Source of the DNA: Oligoflexus tunisiensis
Lineage (GTDB): Bacteria; Bdellovibrionota_B; Oligoflexia; Oligoflexales; Oligoflexaceae
Direction of reading: 5' to 3'
Length of the DNA: 64,000 nucleotides
NCBI RefSeq assembly: GCF_001748245.1
Contig: NZ_BDFO01000001.1
Location: 5,030,483-5,094,482, forward strand
Made by a program: the position numbers and the translations under genes. How positions within the stretch are numbered: position 1 is the stretch's first letter; each line of letters begins with the position of its first letter. This document shows positions 34,887 through 44,313 of the stretch, one piece after another. Below the pieces are notes generated by a model. It was not told where the DNA came from and made no database searches. It saw only the letters and a program-made list of their open reading frames with translations.

Positions 34887-37070
34887 ATCCGCCGATTGAA
34901 AATGTTCCTGCAAACGATTGAGCTGCTTGACATTGCCGACCACCCACAGAAGATCCTTTTCTTCCAGAACCAGGTCGGACTTGGGACTGCGCAGGCGTTC
35001 GCCCTGGCGTTCAATGCCCACCACCATGCAATCGAATTGCTCCCGAATGCCGGAATCGCGAATGGAACGATGCAGCACGCGGGAGTTGGGCTGCACCTCG
35101 AAGGGCCGCATGGAATAGGACGGTTCCTCATCGCCTTCGTTGACTTCCGGATGCCGGATCAATTCCGCATCAAAGCGTTCCAATTCCTCATCGGTGCCAA
35201 AGCACAGGATCACATCCCCAGGATAAATGCGCTCGGTGGGTTTGGGCGCGACGATGTCCTTGTCGCCCCGTTGAATCACCACCACATTCATCCCAAAACG
35301 CTCGCGCAGACTGAGCTCGATCAGCGTGTGGCCGACGATCGAGGAATGCGGTTCAACGGTAATTTCCGCAAGGTGAGCGTCCCAGGGCACCAAATGCGAA
35401 TGGGACACATTCGGATCCTCCGCCTGATCCATGCCCGCGATAAATTTTTCCTCGAACCAGTGGTAGTACATTTCAAAGCGACGTCGGAAGAGGAAGAAGA
35501 GCACGCCGGCCACGGCAGCCGCCAGGACCAAAAGGAACCAGACCGAGAAGAATTCCAGACTGAAAAGAACGAGCACCACGACCGTTGCGATGCGGCTGAT
35601 CAAAACAGCCAGCTGATAAGGGGCCCGGAATGCCGTGAGCATGGCCCAAATAAAGGGAGCCGAGAGCGCAAAACTCAGAAGCCAGGCCATCGCCTGCGCG
35701 ACATCCCTTCGTTCCACATGCTCCGCCAGCCACGGATAAATCCGCGCGCCCCCTATAATAAAGATGGTGAGCACGATCACCATGCACGCCACCCAGCGCA
35801 TGGCGCGCACATAGAAATCCTTGCTGAACGTCCCGCTGGAGGAGCGCCTTTGAATGAACGATCCATAACGATCCAGGCGGGACATGGCCCGGGGCGAAAG
35901 ACGGCTTTTCAAAGTCTCCGTCAACCGGGGCGCGAACCTGATGAAATAAGGCGTGGTAAAGGTCGTGATCAGCGAAGCGGCCACGATGATGGGATAAAGA
36001 TCCGGACGAATGGCTTTATAGTTCATGCCAAGCGTGGCAATGATAAAGGAAAATTCGCCGATCTGGGCCATGCTGAGACCGCTGTTCACCGCCGTGCCCA
36101 AAGTCTGCCCGGTGAACAGGCTCCCGAAGGCCACCGACCCCATCTTGCCGACAATAATCACAAGGCAGAGCAGAAGGATGCTGGGCCAGCTGCTGAAAAT
36201 AATTTCAGGATCGAGCAGCATACCGACTGAGACAAAAAACACCGCACCGAACATATCCTTGAGCGGTCCCACCAGCTCCTCGATGCGATGCGCCTCGCGC
36301 GTTTCCGCCAGAATTGACCCCATGATGAAGGCGCCGAGAGCCACGGAATAATGGAAATAGGCCGACAGCGAGACGAGCGCGAGGCAAAGCCCGAGCGAGA
36401 AGACGATCATCATTTCGTTGTTGCCGCGGCGGCCCACGGCCCGGATCAGGCGGGGGACCACAAACATGCCTATCACCAGCCAAGAGCCCACGACCAGAGC
36501 CAGCTTGCCGCCCGCACTCAAAAGATCCATGCCGCCCAGGCTGGCTTTGCTCGCAATATTCGCCAGTGCGACGAGCATGATGATGGCCGCCAGATCCTCA
36601 ACGATCAGGATGCCAAAGACGAGTTCCGCAAAACGTTTGGTCTTAAGGCCCAGTTCATCCAGAGCCTTGATGATAATGGTGGTGGACGAGACCGAGATCA
36701 TACAGCCTAAAAAGATGCCATCCATCGACGACCAGTCCAGGAGTCTGGCGGTAAGAATACCGAGCATGATCATGGTCACGATCTGAATGATCGCAGTGAG
36801 ACCTGCCGAAATCCCGACCTTGGCCAGACGACGGAAGCTGAATTCCAAACCGAGGGAGAACATGAGGAGGATGACGCCGAGTTCCGCCCAGACCTTGACG
36901 CTTTCGGTATCGACCACGGAAAAAACAGGCGGAGTATAAGGTCCGACGATAATGCCGGCCACAATGTAACCGAGCACGACCGGTTGCTTGATCAGACGGA
37001 AAAAAAATGTGACAAGTGCCGCCACCCCGAGAATAACAGCAAGGTCTTGAATCAGGGGAGCCAGATGCAT
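34866..37070 (-). CDS. CPA2-family cation/H+ antiporter with two TrkA-C domains
   Basis: The 734-residue protein has about twelve membrane segments of the Na+/H+ exchanger fold in its first 400 residues (IVAGIIVGPYTPP, LGVILLMFSLGLEFS, FGILIVEDLAAIIMLVALA with the ED pair, LGAFIMGSILAET). More membrane segments and then two TrkA-C ligand-binding domains follow (about 585-650 and 660-725). It lacks the TrkA-N Rossmann domain found in KefB/KefC, so nucleotide or c-di-AMP-type control through the C-domains is possible. AGGAG lies 6 bases before the ATG at 37070. It probably exchanges K+ or Na+ for H+ at the inner membrane. Confidence 0.88.
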   Translation of the reverse strand: MHLAPLIQDLAVILGVAALVTFFFRLIKQPVVLGYIVAGIIVGPYTPPVFSVVDTESVKVWAELGVILLMFSLGLEFSFRRLAKVGISAGLTAIIQIVTMIMLGILTARLLDWSSMDGIFLGCMISVSSTTIIIKALDELGLKTKRFAELVFGILIVEDLAAIIMLVALANIASKASLGGMDLLSAGGKLALVVGSWLVIGMFVVPRLIRAVGRRGNNEMMIVFSLGLCLALVSLSAYFHYSVALGAFIMGSILAETREAHRIEELVGPLKDMFGAVFFVSVGMLLDPEIIFSSWPSILLLCLVIIVGKMGSVAFGSLFTGQTLGTAVNSGLSMAQIGEFSFIIATLGMNYKAIRPDLYPIIVAASLITTFTTPYFIRFAPRLTETLKSRLSPRAMSRLDRYGSFIQRRSSSGTFSKDFYVRAMRWVACMVIVLTIFIIGGARIYPWLAEHVERRDVAQAMAWLLSFALSAPFIWAMLTAFRAPYQLAVLISRIATVVVLVLFSLEFFSVWFLLVLAAAVAGVLFFLFRRRFEMYYHWFEEKFIAGMDQAEDPNVSHSHLVPWDAHLAEITVEPHSSIVGHTLIELSLRERFGMNVVVIQRGDKDIVAPKPTERIYPGDVILCFGTDEELERFDAELIRHPEVNEGDEEPSYSMRPFEVQPNSRVLHRSIRDSGIREQFDCMVVGIERQGERLRSPKSDLVLEEKDLLWVVGNVKQLNRLQEHFQSADSRRASV

Positions 37071-37223
37071 AGAGTTCTCCTGAACAGTTGCCAAAACAAG
37101 GCCGGGCGGCAACTCTAACAAGAGAAGACGACATCGTATATATTTTTTTATGTCTCTTTCTGGCTTCTTCGAAGGGAATCAGCCCCCTCGATGTCGCTGC
37201 CCAGGTCCACCATCCCCTATATG

Positions 37224-38168
37224 TTACGGCATTCCTGGACCTGAGAGAAATTCCAGATGCTGACGCACACACGCGAGGCGTTCCGCCAGTGGCAGCGTGG
37301 ACGGCGCGGGTTGAATTTTGAGTCCCCGGTACGGTGCGTCATGGATCAGCTGAAGAGCCGCCTGCACCTGATCCCCGGTGAGCAGGGAGTTCTGCGGCTG
37401 CCAGCTCCCCTGCCCGACTCCCTGGAGGGGCGCATGATTATCGAGCCAGGTTCCATAAACAGGATCATGGACCGTCACCGCCGAGAAAAAAAGGCCGCGC
37501 AGCACGCCTGCCTCTCGCGCCTTTTGCAGATGTTCAAGTGCTCCTTCCGGTCGCCTTGTTTCCAAAACGGAGCGTCCCCAGTTGATCGTCATGCCCAGGG
37601 ATAAATCACGAAGGATGGCGAGTTCCGCCTCGATATCGAGAAAACCCTTCGCTGGAGTTTGTCCCGGCCGGAACGCATCGCAGTGTTCCACCCAAAGTTC
37701 CACCGTTCCCCAGTCCTTCTGCAAAATCTCCTCAAGCGATTGTCGCAACGCGGCGTCCTTCGCCTTTCCCGTCGGCGCACTGTGCAGCTCCACCGCACGC
37801 ACCGCCGCGCGTCCACAGTGATCCTCCAAACGACGAATCCGGATTCTGATATCCTCAACCAACTGCAAAGCCGCCACCCGTCCCTCCGCATCAGGCGACG
37901 CGAGACCAAAGAGCGGCTGCAATGCGAGACTTTGCATCACGTAAGGAAGCGGCGTGAGGATGTAATCGATATCCCGCGGCAGACAATGAAGATGCCGCCA
38001 CGGATCATCAGCCTTTTCGAGTCGATGCACGGGCAGTTCCAGCCCACCCAGCGAGGGCAGTCGGCGCACGTCCGCATAAAAACCGGCGGCATCCTGCTCC
38101 GAAAACGACGGCAGCGTCGCCGTCAGCGCATAGGCTCCCACCCACCAGAGCCGCTCCCTCGGATTCAT
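37224..38168 (-). CDS. DUF4862 family protein (TIM-barrel-like)
   Basis: The 314-residue product matches DUF4862 throughout as I know the family: GAYALTATLPS at the N-terminus, then GLELPVHRL, DYILTPLPYVMQSL, RAVELHSAPTGK, VEHCDAFRPGQTPAKGFLD, GMTINWGRSVLETR, RGLFFSAVT and NSLLTGDQV. The family is of unknown biochemical role, with sequence features of sugar isomerase-like TIM barrels (HCD and E-H residues could bind a metal). AAAGGA lies 8 bases before the ATG at 38168, which overlaps the stop of the upstream Cys-rich lipoprotein gene. Confidence 0.8.
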   Translation of the reverse strand: MNPRERLWWVGAYALTATLPSFSEQDAAGFYADVRRLPSLGGLELPVHRLEKADDPWRHLHCLPRDIDYILTPLPYVMQSLALQPLFGLASPDAEGRVAALQLVEDIRIRIRRLEDHCGRAAVRAVELHSAPTGKAKDAALRQSLEEILQKDWGTVELWVEHCDAFRPGQTPAKGFLDIEAELAILRDLSLGMTINWGRSVLETRRPEGALEHLQKAREAGVLRGLFFSAVTVHDPVYGTWLDNHAPLQGVGQGSWQPQNSLLTGDQVQAALQLIHDAPYRGLKIQPAPSTLPLAERLACVRQHLEFLSGPGMP

Positions 38169-38509
38169 TTGTCGTTTCCTTTCGTCCGATCCACCTTCTG
38201 GCATTTCACTTCAGCATCGGCAAATTTCAAACCCTTTTCGCAGGCGAAACGTCGCACGAGTTTTTTCGCTTCGCACGGATTGCTGCCCTCAAAGCTTTCA
38301 CCACCAAACTCACACGTTGTCGGGAGATATTCACGCGTACAAAAGCTGTTGTCCGCACAGTCCTGAGCCTTGTTTTGCGCCACTTCCGAAGCGGCCGCCG
38401 CCGGCGCGGGGGTTTCCCGGAACGTGGCGTGGGCGACTTCCTCCTTGGGTTGGCTGGAACAGGACAGGGTCAGAAGCATAAGAACCAGAGAACCGGATAC
38501 AAAACGCAT
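38165..38509 (-). CDS. Small Cys-rich lipoprotein with FCTREY domain
   Basis: The 114-residue product starts at the ATG at 38509 behind AAGGAGAAG; lipobox LTLSC. After an Ala-rich linker the mature domain has six cysteines: CADNSFCTREYLPTTC, then NPCEAKKLVRRFACEKGLKF and VKCQ. The same Cys and residue pattern forms the C-terminus of the protein at 49026-49667, so this is a mobile extracytoplasmic domain, probably with three disulphides. I know of no named family. It overlaps the DUF4862 gene by 4 bases (ATGA). Confidence 0.75.
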   Translation of the reverse strand: MRFVSGSLVLMLLTLSCSSQPKEEVAHATFRETPAPAAAASEVAQNKAQDCADNSFCTREYLPTTCEFGGESFEGSNPCEAKKLVRRFACEKGLKFADAEVKCQKVDRTKGNDK

Positions 38510-38560
38510 GAATCTTCTCCTTGTAAAGACGGGCAAGTTCATTGATGCCCAAGACGCAAA

Positions 38561-38584
38561 AAGGACTCCCTCATGAGAGTCCTT
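38561..38584 (-). terminator. Intrinsic terminator of the TonB-dependent receptor gene
   Basis: On the minus strand an 8-bp stem AAGGACTC/GAGTCCTT with an 8-base loop is followed by TTTTTGC, 26 bases beyond the receptor stop. Confidence 0.7.
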
Positions 38585-38609
38585 ATGGTTCTATCGCATG
38601 GAAAGAAGT

Positions 38610-41312
38610 TTAGAATCTCTGTGTCACACGTGCGAAGTAAGCGCGACCGACAACCGAGTAAATGTAGGAACTCGCTACGCCTTCGGAACCTGTGGCGTTG
38701 AGGTCCACTTTACCGCCGATCGTATCAAAGATGTTATTCACACCCAGTTGCAGCGTTCCATTCCAGGGCAGATCCACACCATAGACAAAGTCGTATTCGG
38801 TGTACACACCAGCTTTGCTATTCAGAGTGAAGGCATTCGCCGATTGAGGATCCTGATGCATAGGGGCAATGGTACGCGACTGCATGGTGAAATCCTGATC
38901 GGAGAGAGCCAGAGTCAACTTGTTGTTCCAGCGCCAGCCGGGAACGCCGAAGAAGCCAACCTGCTGACGCATCGGTGCATCTTCAGCTTCCTTGACCTTA
39001 TAGGACAGCATGCGGAAGTACTGAACGTCGAGCGAAGTCCGCGCCCCGCCGAGAGTCAAGGTATAGCTGGCCTTGGTATCAACCGCACGAACTTCGGTAC
39101 GACCCAGGTTTTTCGTGGGCAGACCGACTTTGGTCACGACACCGTCGGCATCCGTTTCCACGGGGTTGTCGAGAATGGTTCCGGCTCCAGCCGCACCGCC
39201 GCTCTGCTGATACCAGGCATCCACAATCTCCTGCAGTTCGTCACTGGAGAATGTATCCTTCAGGTTGATCCAGTAGTAGTCGGACACGATGTTGAAACCA
39301 GGAAGCGGATCCAGAATGATACCGCCGATGTAGTTCATACCGACTTCGGGTTCCAGTTCCTTGTTACCAGGCGCATCCACATAGATCTGGTGAATGTTGC
39401 TGGGACAGGGGTTGCCCTTGGCGATCTGGACATCGCACCAGTGCTGGTCCGTTACCGACAGATAGCCGCCACCACCGACCTGGTGCAAGGAGCTGAGAGT
39501 CGGAGCTGTGAAGCTGCTCGCGGCCCGTCCACGAACACCAAGGAAAGGCAAGAGAGAGGCTTTAAACCCGAGACCAAAGTTCAATGTACTATCAAAATCA
39601 CTGTAGTGATCGAAACGCAGAGCGCCCTCGATGTTCACGTCTTTCACAACAGGAGCCAGGAATTCGGAATAAACCGAAGTGATCGAGCGTGAACCGTCAC
39701 CACGATCCGCAAATGTTCCTGTATAGAGAGGATCGCCCGTGGCGGAGAACTGAGTATCCTTGTCATCCGGCGTCAGCTTAAAGGATTCCGCGGCCACGGA
39801 ACCGCCAAAACCCAGACTGAATTGTCCGCCTGGCAGTTCCCACATGTCCTTGCTGAAGAAGACATCAAAGCTGCTGCTCCGGTTGTTGAGCTCGCTCGTC
39901 AGGTCGGTCATCGTGTTTTCGATCAGGCTGAAGTCACGGTTTGGATCAAGCGGTGTATAGATTGGATCGTTACCCTCATTAAAGAGGAGGCCCGACATCT
40001 CATCCTGATTGAAGATCTTCTTGCCTTCACGCTTCGAATCGCTGGACGCAAAGGACAGGCCAGCTGAGGATTTCCAATCACCCAGGTTACCGTCCAAATA
40101 AACACCTGCTGCCAGGGTATCGTAAGTGTTGACATAGGTCCGATCAGGAAATTCCGGCATCCGCGCATAAACCTGGAAAAAATTGCCCTGCACGGAAGGA
40201 TCGATAATGCCCAGTTCCAGGGCTCTGGCTCGGGAGAAGAACGGAGGCTGACCCGTGATAGGATCCACACCATAGGGCAGGAACTGACCATCGTCAGATT
40301 CACTCACACTCCGGGAATAAGTCAGCAATCCGGAGATGGACCAGTCGGAGGGCAAGGTATAAGTTCCCGACAACGCGGCGTACCAATCACGCTTCTTTGG
40401 GTACAATTCGGTAGCAACGGTATCCCGCTCACCCGTACAATAGAGATCATCCGGGGCATTCGGATCGATGGGGGCTGCATTTTCCGCCGGACAATTCGGG
40501 CTTGGGGTCCAATTGCCGATGGGGTCGAAGTTGGTATCATTGGCCTGATACGACCAGGTTCCCGCCGGCGACGAGGAGATCGACCGCGAGCGTTCCGGAA
40601 AGGAATAGTTCAAATCCCGATCACGTTTATCAATAGGCGAACGGGCCCGATAGCCGGCCGAAAGAATCAGGCTGCCGCTATCCCCCAAAGGAATGCCTTG
40701 CGCGGCGGTAAATTCCAGCTCGTCGCCACCTTTGTGCTGCGTAAAGGTTTTGAACAACGAAATCTCACTACCAATCAGTTCTTTCTTGGTAATGATGTTC
40801 ACCACACCACCGACAGCATCCGCGCCGTAAACAGCCGAAGCGCCACCGGACAGAATTTCAACACGGTCGATAATACCAATCGGAATGTTATCGATGTTGA
40901 CGGAATCCAGACCACCGACAGTGGGAAGGCGCTTGCCGTTCAAAAGAACGAGTGTTCGGTTGCCGCCGAGACCGAGAAGGTCGATGCTCGCCGCACCTTG
41001 GACCACGAAGTTACTCGCACCCGAGAAGTTACCTGTCGGACTGGACGAGGCCGACTTGCGGAAAACGTCACCCAGACTGGTCACACCACTCTGCTCAATC
41101 TCCTTCTTATCGATCACCTGCACAGGAGCGCTGGTTTCGACATCAATCCGGCGGATACGCGAACCCGTGACTTCAATCCGCTCCGTTTTCTTCGTTGCGG
41201 TTTCCTGCGTGGGTTTCGTTTCCGTGGTTGTTTCCGGTGTCGTCTGCGCTTTGGCTTGCGTCGCGCCGAGTTCCAAGAGAACTATTGCCATGGGCACTAT
41301 GCGATGTTTCAT
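38610..41312 (-). CDS. TonB-dependent outer-membrane receptor
   Basis: The 900-residue protein has a signal peptide (cleavage near TQAKAQ), a Thr/Glu-rich linker, a plug domain (RIEVTGSRIRRID, then VQVIDKKEIEQSG, LGGNRTLVLLNGKRLP, RVEILSGGASAVYGADAVGG, VVNIITKK) and a long barrel ending in Phe (RVTQRF). The plug pattern is that of the iron/vitamin/carbohydrate receptor group with an RIRR-DVETSAP TonB-box-like start. It takes up a ligand across the outer membrane using ExbB-ExbD-TonB energy, none of which is nearby. Substrate unknown. The ATG at 41312 has AGGAG 12 bases upstream. Confidence 0.9.
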   Translation of the reverse strand: MKHRIVPMAIVLLELGATQAKAQTTPETTTETKPTQETATKKTERIEVTGSRIRRIDVETSAPVQVIDKKEIEQSGVTSLGDVFRKSASSSPTGNFSGASNFVVQGAASIDLLGLGGNRTLVLLNGKRLPTVGGLDSVNIDNIPIGIIDRVEILSGGASAVYGADAVGGVVNIITKKELIGSEISLFKTFTQHKGGDELEFTAAQGIPLGDSGSLILSAGYRARSPIDKRDRDLNYSFPERSRSISSSPAGTWSYQANDTNFDPIGNWTPSPNCPAENAAPIDPNAPDDLYCTGERDTVATELYPKKRDWYAALSGTYTLPSDWSISGLLTYSRSVSESDDGQFLPYGVDPITGQPPFFSRARALELGIIDPSVQGNFFQVYARMPEFPDRTYVNTYDTLAAGVYLDGNLGDWKSSAGLSFASSDSKREGKKIFNQDEMSGLLFNEGNDPIYTPLDPNRDFSLIENTMTDLTSELNNRSSSFDVFFSKDMWELPGGQFSLGFGGSVAAESFKLTPDDKDTQFSATGDPLYTGTFADRGDGSRSITSVYSEFLAPVVKDVNIEGALRFDHYSDFDSTLNFGLGFKASLLPFLGVRGRAASSFTAPTLSSLHQVGGGGYLSVTDQHWCDVQIAKGNPCPSNIHQIYVDAPGNKELEPEVGMNYIGGIILDPLPGFNIVSDYYWINLKDTFSSDELQEIVDAWYQQSGGAAGAGTILDNPVETDADGVVTKVGLPTKNLGRTEVRAVDTKASYTLTLGGARTSLDVQYFRMLSYKVKEAEDAPMRQQVGFFGVPGWRWNNKLTLALSDQDFTMQSRTIAPMHQDPQSANAFTLNSKAGVYTEYDFVYGVDLPWNGTLQLGVNNIFDTIGGKVDLNATGSEGVASSYIYSVVGRAYFARVTQRF

Positions 41313-41619
41313 AAACGGCCGAGTCTCCTGCAAATATTTGAACTGAAATACACCCTCAGTGAACAAGATTCTTTTGACGAGTCTTCCGATCCGCGATAAG
41401 TCGTGCAGCCCTCCCCTCCTGGAACCTGGGTTTTACATCGAATTAAAACCGGACAGCCCATGCAACCTAACGCCAGAATATCCTCAAATGGCATATTTTA
41501 CGGGCACGGGGGCAATGATTAGAGAATAAAGCCAGATTATTATAGGAACGTCCACGTTTTTTTTATTCAATCACATGTATGGCAAGGTAAACCGGGGAAG
41601 GCGCTTGAAAACAGTGTCG
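41313..41619 (-). promoter_or_regulatory. AT-rich leader of the TonB receptor with candidate promoter
   Basis: A perfect minus-strand TATAAT at 41539-41544 lies about 230 bases before the receptor start. A TTGAAT 20 bases further upstream is too far for a standard promoter, so the -35 is uncertain. The interval includes an A-run and ACGTGGACGT. The long leader could hold a regulatory element, but I see no recognisable riboswitch. Confidence 0.3.
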
Positions 41620-41641
41620 GGCCTCCTCGACTCAGGAGGCC
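41620..41641 (-). terminator. Hairpin after the pyridoxamine-oxidase-like gene
   Basis: GGCCTCCT and AGGAGGCC pair perfectly around a 6-base loop, 10 bases beyond the stop. A TTTT run follows on the minus strand only after about eight bases, so it is a moderate terminator candidate. Confidence 0.5.
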
Positions 41642-41651
41642 GCGCGGGGAT

Positions 41652-42209
41652 TCATGTTGCAGGCGATTCCGCACCTGTTCCAGGCGGCGGGTTTTTCATC
41701 AAGTCGAGCTTGTCGTGCTCATCCCGAGAGGTTTCGTAGGGCTTGCCGGTCAGCAAGGCTTTAGCAAAACCAGCCAGTTCCACCCAACGGCTCCCGGGGG
41801 CATCCCAGTACTCTGCTTTTTCTATGTAAACCTTGAGCAGAGCCAGGTGTGGGTCATCCACGCCATCGGGAAACCAGGACTTATAGATGGGTTTCCACAG
41901 TCTACGTTTTTTCTCGTCATCGTGAACAACTTCACCAAGCCCACTGACTGAAACAAATTGCTGGGACGCGGTGTTGCTATAGCTCACGTTCACCCGTGGA
42001 TCTTCCGCCAATTCCTGCGCCTTCGCATGATGATCGTTGGTGAAGAACCAAAGGACTCCGCTATCGTCCGTCTGCTGGGTCATCATAGGGCGACTGCGCA
42101 GAAAATCTTCGCCCGACACGGTCGTCAGCATCGCAATTTCCACATCCTTGATCATTTTTTGCAGATGCTCCCAGGCCTGGGCCCTGGCTTCCTTGACTTT
42201 ACTATCCAT
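41652..42209 (-). CDS. Pyridoxamine 5'-phosphate oxidase-like general stress protein
   Basis: The 185-residue protein belongs to the split-barrel flavin-binding group annotated as general stress protein 26-like: MIKDVEIAMLTTVSGE, RSRPMMTQQTDDSGVLWFFT, VNVSYSNTASQQFVSVSG and WKPIYKSWFPDGVDDPHLALL are typical stretches. Such proteins bind FMN or FAD; a physiological reaction is not established. It is cytoplasmic. It lies 19 bases downstream of a DUF2383 gene and both look like a stress-response pair. They adjoin the stressosome operon, which is divergent. Confidence 0.82.
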   Translation of the reverse strand: MDSKVKEARAQAWEHLQKMIKDVEIAMLTTVSGEDFLRSRPMMTQQTDDSGVLWFFTNDHHAKAQELAEDPRVNVSYSNTASQQFVSVSGLGEVVHDDEKKRRLWKPIYKSWFPDGVDDPHLALLKVYIEKAEYWDAPGSRWVELAGFAKALLTGKPYETSRDEHDKLDLMKNPPPGTGAESPAT

Positions 42210-42228
42210 GCTTCACCCTTCCACAGAT

Positions 42229-42669
42229 TTAAGAAAGCGTGGTCATCACGCGTTCCAAAACACCAATATGCTGCCGCTGACGGGTCAGGAGATCCTGGGT
42301 GATCAGGTTGCGCGCGGTATACGGAATGGCGTCATCCGAAGCCACATCCTGATACTCTTTCAGACCATGCTCTTCGCCTTCCTTGAGCGCTTTCAACGCG
42401 ACCGAATCCCCGAGCAAGGTCGCCGTGCCTTCCACAGTACGCGCCCACACACCCCAGGCGCCGGAATCATGGTCCGGTGTCCCACCACACAGTGCCACCT
42501 GCTGGCGCAGGATATCCGCGGCCGAACGATGGTCTTCCGCAAGACGTCGCAAGGTATCGGTGGCGGAAGCGTCCTTCACGCGCTGCAAAGCCTGCTCGTA
42601 CGTTTCGATGGCGGAAAGTTCCCCGCGCAGCAAACGATTCAGTTGTTCGACCGGTTGTTCGTTTTGCAT
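42229..42669 (-). CDS. DUF2383 ferritin-like protein
   Basis: The 146-residue protein matches DUF2383 (PA2169-type): VEQLNRLLRGELSAIETYEQAL, a long helix with DHRSAADILRQQV, then a C-terminal helix with EEHGLKEYQDV. The pattern of Glu and His residues in four helices suggests a ferritin-like bundle that could hold a di-metal site. It stands first in a two-gene minus-strand unit with a general stress protein. Function in the family is not established; a role in stress protection is an inference from context. Confidence 0.8.
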   Translation of the reverse strand: MQNEQPVEQLNRLLRGELSAIETYEQALQRVKDASATDTLRRLAEDHRSAADILRQQVALCGGTPDHDSGAWGVWARTVEGTATLLGDSVALKALKEGEEHGLKEYQDVASDDAIPYTARNLITQDLLTRQRQHIGVLERVMTTLS

Positions 42670-43038
42670 GATTCACCTCCAACTCACGTCATTGTGAAAC
42701 ATTTCTGCCTCCAGAAATGCACGGAGTTTTTTATTGCAAAGAACGAGCCCAATTCGTTAAAGGTACAGGGATGAAGCCAAAGCACTGAAGGAATTTCAGG
42801 ACAGTCTCAAGTCAACACAGGGAACTCTCTTGCGCCCGAATCAGCACGAATCCTAAGGTCGAGCTGCTTACTGTATGAAATAGGATGCATGTCATCGAAT
42901 GACATTTCCCGCAATCCCATCGCCACTTTGCTTTTGCAGGAAATTCATGTAAGCCTTTGGGCACGATGGGATGCCATCACACCCCCCATCATTACCCATG
43001 TATCTTTGAACTTTATTACGTGTGAAAGGTGAATCAAT
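42670..43038. other. Divergent gene-free region before the stressosome operon
   Basis: These 369 bases lie between the stress gene pair (-) and the stressosome operon (+), so both promoters should be here. The only clear structure is the dyad at 42889-42905. I see no consensus -35/-10 pair and no coding frame with a ribosome site. Confidence 0.4.
42889..42905. promoter_or_regulatory. Palindromic operator-like site
   Basis: ATGTCAT and ATGACAT form a perfect 7-bp dyad around CGA, 134 bases before the first stressosome gene. The size and symmetry suit a dimeric helix-turn-helix or bZIP-like regulator, but no cognate factor is known from the window. Confidence 0.45.
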
Positions 43039-43908
43039 ATGCAGCAGAATCCACTCGGTGACATTGTCCAGCAATACCAAACAGAAATCCTTACCGAATG
43101 GATTCAAGGGCAGCAGGACAATGAACGCTTCCCTCATACCCGCATGGGTTTGGTCCGTGAAGCCGAGCTGCGTGAGCTGTGCAGGAATTTTCTCCAGTAC
43201 TTCCTTCAAGGACTTCGAAGTGCCTCCGCGCCTGGTCTGCAAAGTCCGGAATGGGGGGATTTGCGGAACTTCCTCAGCAGCTTCGTCCGGGAGCGGGCCA
43301 TCCAGGGTTTCTCGCCAAGTGCGACGGCCAGCTTCATATTCCTGCTAAAAAAACCGCTGTTCTCTCGCATCGGTCAGGCTCTTGGAAAAAATAGCGACAG
43401 CCTCTATCAGGCCATATGGACTGCAAACGAAATCATCGACTCCCTGGGTCTGACCGCGATGGAAGTTTTCCAAAAGGGCCGCGAGGAGGTGATCAACCGT
43501 CAGCAGCAGGAGATGATGGAGCTCTCCACCCCGGTGGTCAAACTCTGGGACGGAATTCTGGCCTTACCTGTCATCGGCACCCTGGATAGTGCACGCTCGC
43601 AGACCGTGATGGAGTCCCTGCTCCAGATGATTGTGGAAACCGGATCGAAAATTGCAATTATCGATATCACGGGAGTACCAACAGTTGACACCGTGGTGGC
43701 GCAGCACCTGATGAAAACTGTGGCAGCGGCCCGTTTGATGGGTGCGGACTGCATCATCAGTGGAATCAGACCCCAGATCGCTCAAACCATCGTACACCTC
43801 GCCATTGACCTGGGAGGCATTTCGACAAAAGCGACTTTGGCTGATGCGTTCAGGCTTGCCATGCAGCGGGTCGGTATGAACATCGTAGCGCAGTCAGGAC
43901 GAATGTAG
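43039..43908 (+). CDS. rsbR: RsbR-like stressosome scaffold protein
   Basis: The 289-residue protein has an N-terminal sensory helical domain (1-155, of the RsbRD-N type) and a C-terminal STAS domain (160-280). The STAS part has ELSTPVVKLWDGILALP, ITGVPTVDTVVAQHL and GIRPQIAQTIVHLAIDLGG, typical of RsbR. Thr217 in VDT corresponds to the residue phosphorylated by RsbT in Bacillus. Together with RsbS it would build the stressosome core and sense stress. It heads the operon; RsbS follows 15 bases later. Confidence 0.88.
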   Translation: MQQNPLGDIVQQYQTEILTEWIQGQQDNERFPHTRMGLVREAELRELCRNFLQYFLQGLRSASAPGLQSPEWGDLRNFLSSFVRERAIQGFSPSATASFIFLLKKPLFSRIGQALGKNSDSLYQAIWTANEIIDSLGLTAMEVFQKGREEVINRQQQEMMELSTPVVKLWDGILALPVIGTLDSARSQTVMESLLQMIVETGSKIAIIDITGVPTVDTVVAQHLMKTVAAARLMGADCIISGIRPQIAQTIVHLAIDLGGISTKATLADAFRLAMQRVGMNIVAQSGRM

Positions 43909-43923
43909 AGAGGACCTGCCGTC

Positions 43924-44313
43924 ATGGAACAGATACCCATATTAAAGATGGGCCCTATCCTTCTGGTTTCCATCCAAGTCGATATGCACGACCGGCTGGC
44001 CTTGCGTCTCCAGAATGATCTGACTGAAAAAATCACGGCGACGGGAGCGCGCGGTGTCCTGATCGATATTTCCTCACTTTCCATGGTGGATTCCTTTATC
44101 GGTCAGATGCTGAGCAACATCGCGAGTATGTCCCGCATCCTCGATGCGGAAACCGTGGTGGTCGGCATGCAGCCTGCTGTGGCGATCACCCTGGTGGAAT
44201 TGGGACTCACACTGAAAGGCGTGCGGACGGCATTAAATGTTGAACAGGGAATGGAGCATCTGCAAGCCTGGCTCAGGTCCAACCCAGAGATAGTGATTGA
44301 TGAACACACTTAA
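43924..44313 (+). CDS. rsbS: RsbS-like STAS-domain stressosome protein
   Basis: The 129-residue protein is a single STAS domain with the RsbS pattern: ILKMGPILLVSIQVDMHD at the start, LIDISSLSMVDSFIGQML, where Ser57 matches the phosphorylated Ser of Bacillus RsbS, and VVVGMQPAVAITLVELG. It would co-assemble with RsbR and bind RsbT until phosphorylated. Its 3' end overlaps rsbT by 14 bases. Confidence 0.9.
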   Translation: MEQIPILKMGPILLVSIQVDMHDRLALRLQNDLTEKITATGARGVLIDISSLSMVDSFIGQMLSNIASMSRILDAETVVVGMQPAVAITLVELGLTLKGVRTALNVEQGMEHLQAWLRSNPEIVIDEHT

